Shown one piece after another: positions 56,201-64,000 of a stretch of DNA of 64,000 nucleotides. Both the position numbers and the translations under genes were made by a program. Position 1 is the stretch's first letter; every line of letters starts with the position of its first letter. Below the pieces are notes generated by a model, which was not told the origin of the DNA, did not search any database, and saw only the letters and a list, made by a program, of their open reading frames with translations. The stretch comes from Armatimonadota bacterium (GTDB lineage Bacteria > Armatimonadota > Chthonomonadetes > Chthonomonadales > Chthonomonadaceae): the NCBI GenBank assembly GCA_028871815.1, contig JAGWMJ010000013.1:1-64000 (forward strand). The letters run 5' to 3'.

Positions 56201-58024
56201 GCTCGCTTCTCGGTGGCCATGGCCGCCTTCAGTCTAGGCGTCTCCAATATGCGTCGGCGCAAGGCGCGTACCTTCCTTACCTGCACCACGCTCGTTCTGT
56301 TGACGTTCATCATGCTCTCGTTCACGTCGGTGGTCCAGACGATGCGCTTCAACAAGGTGCCGGCGCCCTCGGACTACGGACCACGCTATAACGGCATCAT
56401 GATCCGGACCGCAATGTGGGATCCGCTGGAAGACCCGGCATACCGTTTGCTGAACGACGAATACGGCTCCAAACACGCGGTGGCGCCGCGCGCATGGTTC
56501 TACGGAACGCAGGCGGGCGAGCAGTCGTTCCTTACGCTTCAGCGTGCCGACCGGTCGTATGATGCCCGCGCGCTCGTGGGCATGACACCCGCAGAGGCAA
56601 GCATTACGCGCCCGCAGGATGCGCTTGAAACGGACGCTAGCGGCAAGGTGATGGGCCGGTGGTTTGAGCCGGGCGACACGTATACGATGATCCTGCCGGA
56701 TTCGATTGCTGAAGCCCTGCGCATCGATCCACGCGATGTCGGAAAGGCGCGAGTGACGTACAGCGGCGTGCAGTATACCGTGATTGGAATCCTGGACTCC
56801 CAAAAGCTAAAACGCTACAGAGACCTCGACAATGAGACGCTGACGCCGGTCGACTTCATTACGATGAACAAGACCTCCTCATCGAGCAGTGGCGGGGCCG
56901 CAGGACAAGGCTTCAAGGAGTATACGCACCTCGATCCCGGCAGCGTGTTCTTCATCCCATACCATACGGCGCTGGATCTCGGCGCCGAAATCCGATCCAT
57001 CGCCATCGACTTCGGTAATCCGAAAGAGGTCGCGGCCAAGCTTGATCCACTGATGCGGCGCATCGGCCTGAACATCTATGCCGGGCGGATTACGCGTCCG
57101 AATGCACCAATCCCGCGTGACCGTGGCGTTATCGAGCGGTACAGTTCACTGGAGACAACATCCTCACGCGGCCTGGAACTCGTATTCTTTCCGATCTGCA
57201 TCGCGGCGCTTATTGTGCTGAACACGATGTTGAACTCGGTATTCGAGCGGATCAAGGAGATCCACATTTTCTCCTCCATCGGCCTCGCTCCATCGCACAT
57301 CGGGATGCTCTTCATAGCAGAAGCTCTGGTGTACGCGGTACTCGGATCTGTGGCGGGCTACCTGTTGGGGCAGCTCACCAGCAAGCTGCTGGTATGGACG
57401 GGCTGGCTGCCGGATCTCTATCTGAACTTCTCGAGTATGAGCGCGGTTATGACAACCGTCGTCGTGGTTGCGGTTGTGCTTCTCTCAACGCTCTATCCGG
57501 CCCGCCGTGCTGCCGACGTGGCCACGCCTGCCATCGAGCGCACATGGCGCGTGCCGGAGCCGCAGGGCGATGACTGGGTGATTCCCATGCCGTTCGCCGT
57601 TACCGGTGCGCAGGCGGCCGGGCTCAACTCATTCCTTTCTGAGTGGTTCAGCGCCTATGAGGAGTACAGCATCGGCGATTTCGTAACCCAGGGCGTTGAA
57701 GAAGAGGAGTTTGACAGCGAGCACGGCAACGCCTGGCGCATCAAGTGCATGACCTGGCTGGCGCCGTTTGACCTCGGTGTATCGCAGAGGGTTGCCATCG
57801 AGACCGCACCGTCCGACACGGCGGACGTGTACGCAATACGCCTGCTGATCCACCGTGAGTCGGGCGATATCAGTAACTGGAAGCGCGTGAACCGCCGATT
57901 CCTGAATACCCTGCGGAAGCAGTTCCTGATCTGGCGCACTCTCAAGCATGCTGAGCGCGACAAGTATCTGCAGGAAGCTGCGGCCCCAGCCGCGATCGAT
58001 CCGAACCCGGCGCCGGCAGTATAG
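53231..58024 (+). CDS. Giant fusion: signal peptide, degenerate M28 peptidase domain, FtsX-type permease
   Basis: A 1597-residue protein. ATG 53231 (AAAGGG upstream) gives a signal peptide ending HACA; GTG 53183 is upstream. Residues 30-520 match the M28 aminopeptidase layout with a PA-like insert, but metal ligands are replaced. The HYDS site is YYDS (about 289), the GADDN site is GAESS (about 303), the EE site is SAHF (about 333) and the HTPxDT site is VDTPFDT (about 486). Membrane segments occur near 890-970. FtsX-like parts include SMRRRKART-type NMRRRKARTFLTCTTLVLL (about 1010), a periplasmic domain (1040-1300) and C-terminal helices (1313-1426). Downstream genes add an FtsX permease and a LolD-type ATPase. 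Confidence 0.85.
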   Translation: MPRCSTWRTVRATRCNSAVFGAMLAVTGLLLSRHACADVAAPLQKAYRTFYGFVQPSRLRSAVDTLTSFGSRVAGYPGDQLAGDWVLGQFKQLGLQKVTTDRFTVTVPWDTSVEGGNHGAWAEVAGGGLPGLKSGQHLAIHPLWPNLVRTSTLPAGGLTGPLIYAGNGTLSNFNGQSVVGAIVLVDFNCQSQWLNAPRLGAKAVIFVAPPTTMRGQAEAKFISIPIAIPRFWISPGEAAPLLAAAASGRPPTVTLHCNMPWVQRTCRNFTGVIPGTNPAMRNQVIVVQAYYDSTSIVPAEAPGAESSCGMAAMLEIIRAFKAHPPARTMMFVATSAHFQALQGIREYVNQHMDQWVPPGWLYATWRRLTGHPVKRKATNIYLWCGLDLTSHSQSFGIFYKGWFYDYRNDIQGRFSDIARVCRENADLVGQTIGFDSTQYFDDGVNSVNGKNWRNYIPGKPAFDSEAVTVAGGNGVTFATTNDSRPLVDTPFDTADRVNVANLARQVKLLTCLLWHIVTDTNAPGDINAQRMPITDPSSWSRLALEGGFATVQGRVELFNPNRSFIASPDPNLAGSLVVIHNRTKSFMGVRGSMVQMVVHHDNFFAFHGVAPLTAYGYNKPVSLSAYHLNADGDIDYAPDLGPSGAQTVPLDVLVTTSVEESPIILFRCVPTAIYDLVDQQSLKALIGVNVYDGETDGSPRMYGFAIDPQDANLVGSYVEDVAVLFSQPGTRLKIAMDSGPGATRLLLINAIYDPKHPNRGFPEGIGYLTAGTATVDMGNGKELARPVGFDPSVEIARGGAIYNTALHVAEDMWKLDDWRMRRLAKYRILNMSSPEGITGLHQQAAQAIAEAKQAYKVKDWETFDARSRNAWAYESRAYPEVQQIASDVVQGVLFYLALLMPFSYFLERLMFGYYDLKRRITASAVIFLAIFAIFRYIHPAFDITMNPMIVLLAFIMLALSCIVMALVVGKFEEELKKMNRSVTGIHRADIARFSVAMAAFSLGVSNMRRRKARTFLTCTTLVLLTFIMLSFTSVVQTMRFNKVPAPSDYGPRYNGIMIRTAMWDPLEDPAYRLLNDEYGSKHAVAPRAWFYGTQAGEQSFLTLQRADRSYDARALVGMTPAEASITRPQDALETDASGKVMGRWFEPGDTYTMILPDSIAEALRIDPRDVGKARVTYSGVQYTVIGILDSQKLKRYRDLDNETLTPVDFITMNKTSSSSSGGAAGQGFKEYTHLDPGSVFFIPYHTALDLGAEIRSIAIDFGNPKEVAAKLDPLMRRIGLNIYAGRITRPNAPIPRDRGVIERYSSLETTSSRGLELVFFPICIAALIVLNTMLNSVFERIKEIHIFSSIGLAPSHIGMLFIAEALVYAVLGSVAGYLLGQLTSKLLVWTGWLPDLYLNFSSMSAVMTTVVVVAVVLLSTLYPARRAADVATPAIERTWRVPEPQGDDWVIPMPFAVTGAQAAGLNSFLSEWFSAYEEYSIGDFVTQGVEEEEFDSEHGNAWRIKCMTWLAPFDLGVSQRVAIETAPSDTADVYAIRLLIHRESGDISNWKRVNRRFLNTLRKQFLIWRTLKHAERDKYLQEAAAPAAIDPNPAPAV

Positions 58025-58072
58025 CCGCCGCATAGCCTTACGCCAGTCGTTTGGAAAGGAGCCGCATCCAGC

Positions 58073-60118
58073 GTGGCCGATTCCGAAATCAGTCAGGTTC
58101 GGGAACAGACCGAAGCCCAATCGGCCGAGGAGGGGCATCTACCCACCGAGGTCACGTTTGAGGAAGGCTTCAGCGCCAAAACCGTTGTTGGCGCGCTGTT
58201 CGTCGGCTTTATCATGCTGCCCGGCGCGCTCTACCTGGGGCTCATTGCCGGAACGTCGCTTGGTTCTGCGGCAGAGTGGGTCACCATCGTCCTCTTCGCG
58301 GAGATCATGCGCCGGTCGTTCCTGCCGATGAAGCGGCAGGAGATTTACATCCTCTTTTACATCGCGGCTTCACTCACCGGGCTCGATACCAGCAAGGGGC
58401 TTTCGGGTGGGCAATTCGCCGGCCTCATCTGGAACCAGTACTTCGTTCAGTCGCCAAACGCCGCCATGGTATCGCGGCAGATTCCACACTGGGTCGTTCC
58501 GCCGGCCGGTTCGCCGGCCCTGCTGCACCGTACGTTCTTTGACCATGCCTGGCTGATTCCCATCGCGCTTATGCTGCTCGTCGACCTGCTGGGTCGGGTG
58601 AACAGCCTGTGCGCCGGGTACTTCCTGTTTCGCGTTACCTCCGACATCGAACGCCTGCCGTTTCCCATGGCGCCTATTGCGGCATCCGGAGCCACCGCGC
58701 TGGCGGAGGCAGCGAGCAAGGAGGAGAGCTGGCGATGGCGCGTGTTCAGCGTTGGTACGGTCATCGGGCTCGTATTCAGCGTGTTTTATATCGCCATCCC
58801 GGTATTCACCGGCGTGGCGTTCGGGAAGGCGTGGACGCTGCTGCCGATCCCATTCCTCGACCTCACCCGCAACACCGAGTCGCTGCTGCCGGGCGCCGTA
58901 AGCGGCCTTTCCTGCGATCTCGGCGGCGTCCTCGTAGGCTTCGTCATCCCGTACCCCATCGTAGTCGGCACCTTCTGGGGCTGCATGCTCACGCGCGTGG
59001 GCATGGCGCCGGTTCTGTACCACTTTGGCCTGTTTGGCAACTCCGATAACAGTGGTTGGACGCCGGGCATGAACGGTATCTACACGAAGCAGATCACCGA
59101 CATCAAGTTCTGGATGGCTATCGGTATCGGCCTGCAGCTCGCGGTGGCGGCGATCGGAATCTGGATGGTAATACGTACACTGTCCAGCATGCGGAACACC
59201 GTGCGCAACCGAGGCATGCGTCGGCCGCTACCGGCCGGTCGCGGCGACTTGCCGCTCTGGATTCCCGTGCTGATCTGGTTCACCATCACGGTGACATTTC
59301 TGTGTATCTGCGACTACTTGCTGCACGTCGATTCCACGCCGACAGAGAATCACGCTATCTTCCCGGTTTGGCTGCTGGTGTTTTACGGGCTCGTCTGGTC
59401 GCCCGTGCAGTCCTACATCTCGGCGAGAATGATTGGCATCACGGGCAGCGGCGTGTCGTTTCCATATATGCAGCAGGTCTCCATTATGAAGTCCGGATAC
59501 CCCTACGTGGATATCTGGTATATGCCCACGTCTCTCAATGACTATGGCGGCATGGCGCAAAAGTTCCGGGAGATTGAACTCACAGGCACCAAATTCAAGA
59601 GCGTCGTCAAGGCTGAGGTGCTAGCGTGGCCCGTACTGGCGATTGGAAGCTTCATCTTCTGGGCGTTCTTCTGGCACACTACGCAAATCCCAAGCGCTCA
59701 GACGCCATTTGCGGCAACAATGTGGCCCATTGCCGCCACATTCCAGGCCCTGTTCAATACGATCAACCGCAAGGTTGGCGCGCTCGCGTGGGTTAAGGAG
59801 GCGATCAACTATCCACGCATCGGTATCGGCTTCGCCGCGGGGCTGGCACTCTACGCCGGGTTCGCCTTCTTTCATCTACCCGAGCTGATGTTCTACGGCT
59901 TCATCGGTGGCACGGGCACAACTCCACCGTACGTGATTCCAACGATGTTTGGCGCCTGGTTGGGTAAGCGTTACTTTGAAACACGGTTTGGCGTGACCAG
60001 TTGGCGAATGTACGCGCCGGTGCTGATGGCGGGATTTGCCTGCGGCACAGGGCTTGTCGCCATGGCAGCCATCGGTTTGGCGCTGATCGCCAAGTCCGTG
60101 AACTATCTGCCCTTCTAG
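58073..60118 (+). CDS. OPT-family (oligopeptide transporter-like) membrane protein
   Basis: A 681-residue polytopic protein with about 14 hydrophobic segments. EGFSAKTVVGALFVGFIMLP at the N terminus and LPFPMAPIAASGATALAEA near residue 200 fit the OPT/YSL superfamily, whose members move peptides or metal chelates. GTG 58073 follows AAAGGAG by 11 bases. It lies 48 bases after the giant FtsX fusion and 9 before the next gene, so it belongs to that operon. It could import products of the extracellular peptidases encoded at 47-51 kb; that link is inferred. Confidence 0.82.
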   Translation: MADSEISQVREQTEAQSAEEGHLPTEVTFEEGFSAKTVVGALFVGFIMLPGALYLGLIAGTSLGSAAEWVTIVLFAEIMRRSFLPMKRQEIYILFYIAASLTGLDTSKGLSGGQFAGLIWNQYFVQSPNAAMVSRQIPHWVVPPAGSPALLHRTFFDHAWLIPIALMLLVDLLGRVNSLCAGYFLFRVTSDIERLPFPMAPIAASGATALAEAASKEESWRWRVFSVGTVIGLVFSVFYIAIPVFTGVAFGKAWTLLPIPFLDLTRNTESLLPGAVSGLSCDLGGVLVGFVIPYPIVVGTFWGCMLTRVGMAPVLYHFGLFGNSDNSGWTPGMNGIYTKQITDIKFWMAIGIGLQLAVAAIGIWMVIRTLSSMRNTVRNRGMRRPLPAGRGDLPLWIPVLIWFTITVTFLCICDYLLHVDSTPTENHAIFPVWLLVFYGLVWSPVQSYISARMIGITGSGVSFPYMQQVSIMKSGYPYVDIWYMPTSLNDYGGMAQKFREIELTGTKFKSVVKAEVLAWPVLAIGSFIFWAFFWHTTQIPSAQTPFAATMWPIAATFQALFNTINRKVGALAWVKEAINYPRIGIGFAAGLALYAGFAFFHLPELMFYGFIGGTGTTPPYVIPTMFGAWLGKRYFETRFGVTSWRMYAPVLMAGFACGTGLVAMAAIGLALIAKSVNYLPF

Positions 60119-60127
60119 TCAGCCGGA

Positions 60128-60928
60128 ATGTCGATAGCACAAATAGCAAAAATCGTTCAGCTCGGCGTGCTCACGCTGCAAGCCATTGCCCTGATGCTTG
60201 GCCTGCTGGCGTCGCGCCGCCTTCGTGCTCCGCGCCGCGCGGCCGGGGTCACGGCGCTAACACTCCTGGTAGTGCTCGCCGCAGCGTCCTGGCCGCTGCG
60301 CGCTCGCGTCGGACCGGTTGCTTCCTGGGAAGCATCGCTGATCGCCGGCGCCGTTGGCGCGTTCTTCGCTGCCGGCATCGCGCTGCCACGGCGCAAAGCG
60401 CCGGCCGCGGCTGCACTGATACTGGGCGTCGCTTGCCTTGGTGGTACGGCCGTCCTGAATGGAAAAATTGTATCGTTGGCCAACCGGATCGGCATCGCCG
60501 GCGGCGCGGTATCGTACAAGCCTGAAGTGAACAAATCGTGCATACAAAACCTGCACAGCCTATACCTGGCGTTCTCGATGTACGCACAGGATTACGACGC
60601 GCTGCCGCCGGCCGCCGGATGGCTTCAGAACCCGGACCTCGTCTCCAAGGTCCGGGAGAACACATGGCTGCATTGCCCTGCCGTCTCAAATCGGCATGAC
60701 GACAAATATGGCTATGCCATGAATGATGCCGTCTCCGGAATGCCGATGCATGGACGCGATCTGAAGCAGACTCCGCACGCGGCCGAAACCGCGCTGGTCT
60801 ATGACTCCAGTAATCTCGCCATAAGCGCGCACGACCGATTCAGTTCGCTGCCCTCACCGGGCAGGCATGCCGGCAAAGATAACGTACTGTACATGGATGG
60901 CCATGTCGCTGCCGTGGCGCCACACTGA
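60128..60928 (+). CDS. DUF1559/pseudopilin-like membrane protein
   Basis: A 266-residue protein. The first 110 residues hold about four hydrophobic segments (LQAIALMLGLLASR, VTALTLLVVLAAASWPL, SLIAGAVGAFFAAGIAL, ALILGVACLGGTAVL). The C-terminal half is the pseudopilin-like soluble domain: NLHSLYLAFSMYAQDYDALPP, then GYAMNDAVSGM and GKDNVLYMDGHVAAV. The last matches the DG signature shared with the protein at 34140-34778. The usual N-terminal prepilin helix is replaced by a multi-pass domain, which is odd. The stop abuts the next ATG. Confidence 0.75.
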   Translation: MSIAQIAKIVQLGVLTLQAIALMLGLLASRRLRAPRRAAGVTALTLLVVLAAASWPLRARVGPVASWEASLIAGAVGAFFAAGIALPRRKAPAAAALILGVACLGGTAVLNGKIVSLANRIGIAGGAVSYKPEVNKSCIQNLHSLYLAFSMYAQDYDALPPAAGWLQNPDLVSKVRENTWLHCPAVSNRHDDKYGYAMNDAVSGMPMHGRDLKQTPHAAETALVYDSSNLAISAHDRFSSLPSPGRHAGKDNVLYMDGHVAAVAPH

Positions 60929-61993
60929 ATGACAGCAACCGCACCCAACGTCACCGGGGAACCGCTCCCGAGCGCCATTGATCCGCGCCGCACGCGGGTG
61001 GGATGGCAGGGCGTCACATTGGATCTGCCGCCGGACTGGACTGTGAGTGGCTTTTCGCTCGATAAAATGGATGGCTACGTTAGGGTGGATTCGCCCGGTA
61101 ACGGCGGAATGACCGTGCAGGTACGCTGGCTCAACGCTACGCGACCGCGATCCGGCTCGCAGAGCCTCTACTCGCTCACCACGCAGTGGATGCGCCGTAC
61201 GCCGCGCGTTGTCGTCGGCGCAGGAACAACGCCGGACTTGCGCGATAACCTTGACCGGATGATGAAGGACGCGGAGAAGCAGGCAAAGAAAGCGCGCCGG
61301 GCGTTCGAAAGCAGCGCCAAGCCGGAGCACACGGAGGGTGAGGACGGCGAACGCCAGGCGGTCAATTTCAAGTGGCAGGGCGATGGCCGCGCGCAGGGCA
61401 AGATCTGGTACTGCTCTCAGTGTCAGCGGGTTGTCATTGCGCAGGTGGTGGGACTGCAGAAGGATGCGGCAGCAATCTCCACGATCGGCGCACTCCTGTT
61501 TCAGAGTATCCGGTGCCATAGTCGGACGGATTGTGATCTCTGGGCGATCTTCGGCCTGGAGCTGGAAGTTCCAACCGATTTCCTCCTAAAGGCACACAGC
61601 CTCACCTCAGGCCACATGCACCTGGAGTTCCGCCGTAGGGCAGAGCGACTGCTGGTAGATCGCTGGGGGTTGGCCAATGTGACACTGAAGAGGTTTTCGC
61701 TTGCAGACTGGGTGGCCAACAACGCCGTGGCACGCGTCTCACGATTGGCGGCGCAGCCCGAACTTGAGCGCGCTCCGCACGGCGCGGTAATCCGTAGCGG
61801 CGGCAGTCCGTTGATGCTGCGCCTCCGAATGTTGCCGGAAATCATCACAGCGCCCAGAACCTTCCCGGCCCTCCTCGACGTGGCGGCATGGGAGTGTAAG
61901 GAAGCCAATCGAATTATGCTGCTGCAGGCCCTGCGCAACCGCAGAAGCGCCGGGCTTATACCGGCGGTACTCCAATCATGCCGCTGCCACTGA
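60929..61993 (+). CDS. Hypothetical protein in the permease operon
   Basis: A 354-residue soluble protein; its ATG directly follows the previous TGA. The N-terminal part (15-190) looks like a PsbP/Mog1-type beta fold (VGWQGVTLDLPPDWTVSGFS; LFQSIRCHSRTDCDLWAIFG). A highly charged helix (KDAEKQAKKARRAFESSAK) lies near residues 112-130. The second half repeats the theme (GLELEVPTDFLLKAHSLTSG HMHLEFRR region). No enzyme motif is seen, and YCSQCQR is the only Cys cluster. It overlaps the PqqD-like gene by 16 bases, implying joint function. Confidence 0.7.
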   Translation: MTATAPNVTGEPLPSAIDPRRTRVGWQGVTLDLPPDWTVSGFSLDKMDGYVRVDSPGNGGMTVQVRWLNATRPRSGSQSLYSLTTQWMRRTPRVVVGAGTTPDLRDNLDRMMKDAEKQAKKARRAFESSAKPEHTEGEDGERQAVNFKWQGDGRAQGKIWYCSQCQRVVIAQVVGLQKDAAAISTIGALLFQSIRCHSRTDCDLWAIFGLELEVPTDFLLKAHSLTSGHMHLEFRRRAERLLVDRWGLANVTLKRFSLADWVANNAVARVSRLAAQPELERAPHGAVIRSGGSPLMLRLRMLPEIITAPRTFPALLDVAAWECKEANRIMLLQALRNRRSAGLIPAVLQSCRCH

Positions 61994-62421
61994 GACAACG
62001 TGTATATGGAATGGCAGCGCGACATCTGCCATTCCTCAAGCTCCGACCGCCAATAGCTGATCGCGCGGCGGCGCTGTCACTCAGGCCGGGCCGAAATTCG
62101 CGCATCGAGTGGGAGCAGTTGGATACCGGTGAAGTCGTTCTTCGGATACCGGTCAAGGAGGCCGGAACGCGGCGGACCCGCTTCGTTCGGAGCCTGTTTC
62201 ACCTCCCGGGCGAAAAGAGGGTGGAACTGGATGAGGTGGGAGCCTTTGTGTGGCAGCTTTGCGATGGTGCGAACACTGTGGAACAGATCGTCCAGCAAAC
62301 CGGGCGCCAGTACAAGATGAACCGCCGCGAGGCCGAGGTTTCGGTGCCCACATTTTTGCAGATGCTGCACGAGCGCAACTTTATCGCCTTTTACAAGAAG
62401 ACGGGTAAGGTCAGGAGATGA
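61978..62421 (+). CDS. PqqD-like (RRE-fold) protein
   Basis: A 147-residue protein. Residues 60-140 match the PqqD pattern: FHLPGEKRVELDEVGAFVWQ, LCDGANTVEQIVQQ and AEVSVPTFLQMLHERNFIAFY. PqqD domains bind leader peptides of modified peptides (RRE fold), but stand-alone copies also occur in permease operons. No radical SAM enzyme or precursor peptide is visible in the window. The ATG overlaps the previous gene by 16 bases and the stop is 13 bases before the FtsX permease. Confidence 0.83.
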   Translation: MPLPLRQRVYGMAARHLPFLKLRPPIADRAAALSLRPGRNSRIEWEQLDTGEVVLRIPVKEAGTRRTRFVRSLFHLPGEKRVELDEVGAFVWQLCDGANTVEQIVQQTGRQYKMNRREAEVSVPTFLQMLHERNFIAFYKKTGKVRR

Positions 62422-62434
62422 GAGTGAGCCCAGC

Positions 62435-63067
62435 ATGAGTGCGCCATCGCAAGGAACCGTGGCTCTGCGCAGCGAGGTCCAGCGCCAGATCCAGCTGCCG
62501 CTCTACAAGGCGTGGCAGATCAGCCTGAAGAGTATCCGAATGCGTTTTGCACGATCGGTGATTACCGCAATGGGCATTCTGCTGGGCATCGCCTTCTACA
62601 GCTCCGTCCGCACATCGGGCCTCTTCCCAAACCACGGAACCAGCGCCGAAGCGTTGGCTGCAGCGCACCGGCAGGAGTGGCTCGCGGTGATGGCGCTCCT
62701 GGTCTGTTTCGTCGGCATTATCAACTCGATGCTCATGTCGGTTACGGAGCGGTTCAAGGAGATCGGCACGATGAAATGCCTGGGAGCGCTCGACAGCTTC
62801 ATTGTGCGCCTCGTGATTATCGAAGCCGCACTTATGGGCTTCATCGCCTCCGTCTTGGGCTGGTTTGCGGGTTGGGCCATTATCATTCTGGTACATCTAA
62901 TTGGTACCGGCTTCTCCATTTTCACCGTAGCGCTGCTCCGCAACTCGTTGCGCGAGGCCTTGATAACAACTGCGCTCGGCTCTATCATTACGCTGGTGGC
63001 CGCTGTGCCGCCCGCGATGCGCGCAGCGCAGATGCCGCCGGCGGCTGCGCTTCGAACAGAAGTTTGA
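62435..63067 (+). CDS. Compact FtsX-type ABC permease
   Basis: A 210-residue membrane protein with four hydrophobic segments (residues about 32-50, 70-92, 112-142, 178-196). The FtsX core features are SIRMRFARSVITAMGILLGI and TERFKEIGTMKCLGALDSFI. The large periplasmic domain usual in MacB/LolC is missing: only about 20 residues separate helices 1 and 2. It is followed by its likely ATPase and preceded, five genes upstream, by a giant protein with another FtsX module. The two may form one heteromeric transporter. Confidence 0.87.
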   Translation: MSAPSQGTVALRSEVQRQIQLPLYKAWQISLKSIRMRFARSVITAMGILLGIAFYSSVRTSGLFPNHGTSAEALAAAHRQEWLAVMALLVCFVGIINSMLMSVTERFKEIGTMKCLGALDSFIVRLVIIEAALMGFIASVLGWFAGWAIIILVHLIGTGFSIFTVALLRNSLREALITTALGSIITLVAAVPPAMRAAQMPPAAALRTEV

Positions 63068-63092
63068 ACGCCGTCTCTAGAACAGGTGACCT

Positions 63093-63842
63093 ATGACATC
63101 TCACGAATACGTAGTTCGTACCAAAGGGCTGGTGAAGGAGTTCACCATGGGCGATCAAACGCTTCGAGCCCTTAATGGCGTCGATCTTGATATCTACCGT
63201 GGCGAGTACATCTCCATCATGGGTCCTTCCGGCAGCGGAAAGTCGACGCTCTTCAACGCGATCGGCGGCCTCGATAAGCCCAGCGAAGGCTCTGTGTTTA
63301 TCAACGACGTGGATATGGCCCAACTCGATGCCCGCGAACTCGCTTATCTGCGCTGCCACACCATTGGATACATCTTCCAGACGTTCAACCTGATCACCGT
63401 TATGACGGCCCTCGAGAATGTAACGCTGCCAACCGTCTTTGCCGGCATGTCTACCGATGACGGTGTGGAGCGCGGGATCGAACTGCTGAACATTGTCGGC
63501 CTGGGCCACAGGCTGCACCATCGACCAAGCGAGCTTTCGGGCGGCCAGCAGCAGCGGGTTGCGATAGCGAGGGCATTAGCAAACCGCCCGTCGATTGTGT
63601 TGGCGGATGAACCCACTGGGAACCTGGATCTCAAGACCGGAAAGGAGATCATCGAGCTTCTCCGGCAGTTGAACCGCGAACAGGGTGTCACCATCATATC
63701 CGCCACTCACGACTTGAAGATGGTGGATGTAAGCGACCGTATCGTGTGGATTCGGGACGGCAGGATCGACCGGATCGAAGAGCGGGCCGACGTGGACCTG
63801 GACAAGATGCATGAGATGGAGGGCGAGGTAGCGCACGCCTGA
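63093..63842 (+). CDS. ABC transporter ATP-binding protein (LolD/MacB type)
   Basis: A 249-residue ATPase. Walker A is GPSGSGKST (about 44-52), the Q-loop lies in FQTFNLITVMTALENV, the signature is LSGGQQQRVAIARAL, Walker B is IVLADEPTGNLDL and the switch His is in SATHDLKM. The extension after residue 225 is acidic. This subgroup powers FtsX-like permeases that release lipoproteins or export peptides. It should pair with the permease at 62435-63067 and perhaps the giant fusion. Confidence 0.95.
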   Translation: MTSHEYVVRTKGLVKEFTMGDQTLRALNGVDLDIYRGEYISIMGPSGSGKSTLFNAIGGLDKPSEGSVFINDVDMAQLDARELAYLRCHTIGYIFQTFNLITVMTALENVTLPTVFAGMSTDDGVERGIELLNIVGLGHRLHHRPSELSGGQQQRVAIARALANRPSIVLADEPTGNLDLKTGKEIIELLRQLNREQGVTIISATHDLKMVDVSDRIVWIRDGRIDRIEERADVDLDKMHEMEGEVAHA

Positions 63843-63864
63843 GCGGCGCTGTTCTCATCCGCTG

Positions 63865-64000
63865 ATGAAGGATCGAGATTACGCTGCCGCGCGTTATCAG
63901 GATTGGCGCCGCCTTGCCGGCATCGTTGAGCGCGCCGGCGCCAACCGGCGCGTGCTGCCTGAGGATCGGTTGGCGCTGCCCAAACTCGTCCGGCACGCCG
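63865..64000 (+). CDS. SpoIIM-like membrane protein, N-terminal fragment (runs off window)
   Basis: Open from ATG 63865 to the window end (45 residues). The sequence YQDWRRLAGIVERAGANRR then LPEDRLALPKLVRHA matches the opening helix of stage II sporulation protein M family proteins (W..L..LLER...L...EL..L..LYR). Such genes often sit beside ABC or RDD/MoxR operons in non-sporulating bacteria. The rest lies beyond the window, so the call is tentative. Confidence 0.6.
   Translation, partial: MKDRDYAAARYQDWRRLAGIVERAGANRRVLPEDRLALPKLVRHA

Overview
The window reads as a roughly 60% GC bacterial chromosome segment. Gene content and style suggest Armatimonadota or a close relative. Pointers are paired DUF1559/pseudopilin-like proteins, large secreted beta-propeller and HAF-repeat proteins, a pseudo-M28/FtsX permease operon, a T-box leader and a 23S operon lacking 16S. 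The phylum is an inference; the 23S gene in the window could settle it.

Layout. 1-1845: the 3' end of an RHS-repeat gene, a small unknown ORF, a HEAT-repeat protein and a decayed second RHS core. 2065-8396: a branched-chain amino acid operon (ilvB, unknown, ilvN, small membrane protein, ilvC, leuA) behind a TTGACA promoter and a T-box leader with a candidate Leu (CUC) specifier. 8434-10904 (minus): a protein with a sigma-region-4-like C terminus followed by a zinc-finger anti-sigma-like protein. 11256-12743 (minus): tandem exported paralogs. 12989-16391 (minus): DUF488, pgi and a 6-phosphogluconate dehydrogenase. 16713-25245 (minus): a compact purine operon (TPR, YggT, CPBP, DUF167, purS, purQ, purL, purF, purM, HAD). 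25698-34778: an array of RHS-core/variable-C-terminus cassettes, each followed by a secreted partner gene. 34983-40069 (minus): a HAF-repeat exported protein and gatCAB. 40234-42617: DinB and a serine hydrolase. 43021-46770: tRNA-Ile, tRNA-Ala, 23S and 5S with no 16S upstream. 47275-53003: an M14 peptidase, a DPP-IV-like S9 peptidase, a DPM-type glycosyltransferase and serC. 53231-64000: an operon with a pseudo-M28/FtsX fusion, an OPT-family transporter, a DUF1559-like protein, an unknown, a PqqD-like protein, a compact FtsX permease, a LolD-type ATPase and the start of a SpoIIM-like protein.

The most unusual region is 25.7-34.8 kb. At least four copies of one RHS core segment (conserved RYEGLFGYYRDAADWMYVRARW region) each lead into an unrelated cysteine-rich C-terminal domain. 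One carries a metzincin zinc-protease signature; another carries an NlpC/P60 or LRAT-like NCQTF motif disrupted at a G6 run. Each is followed, often with stop/start overlap, by a secreted or membrane-anchored protein (WD40-like, PQQ propeller or pseudopilin-like). This resembles orphan Rhs toxin/immunity cassettes, but the extracellular Cys-rich toxins and beta-propeller partners look unlike the standard systems I know.

Other points of note are a 14-bp element shared upstream of the ilv and tRNA-23S promoters, the unlinked 23S operon, and the loss of every M28 metal ligand in the giant permease fusion.
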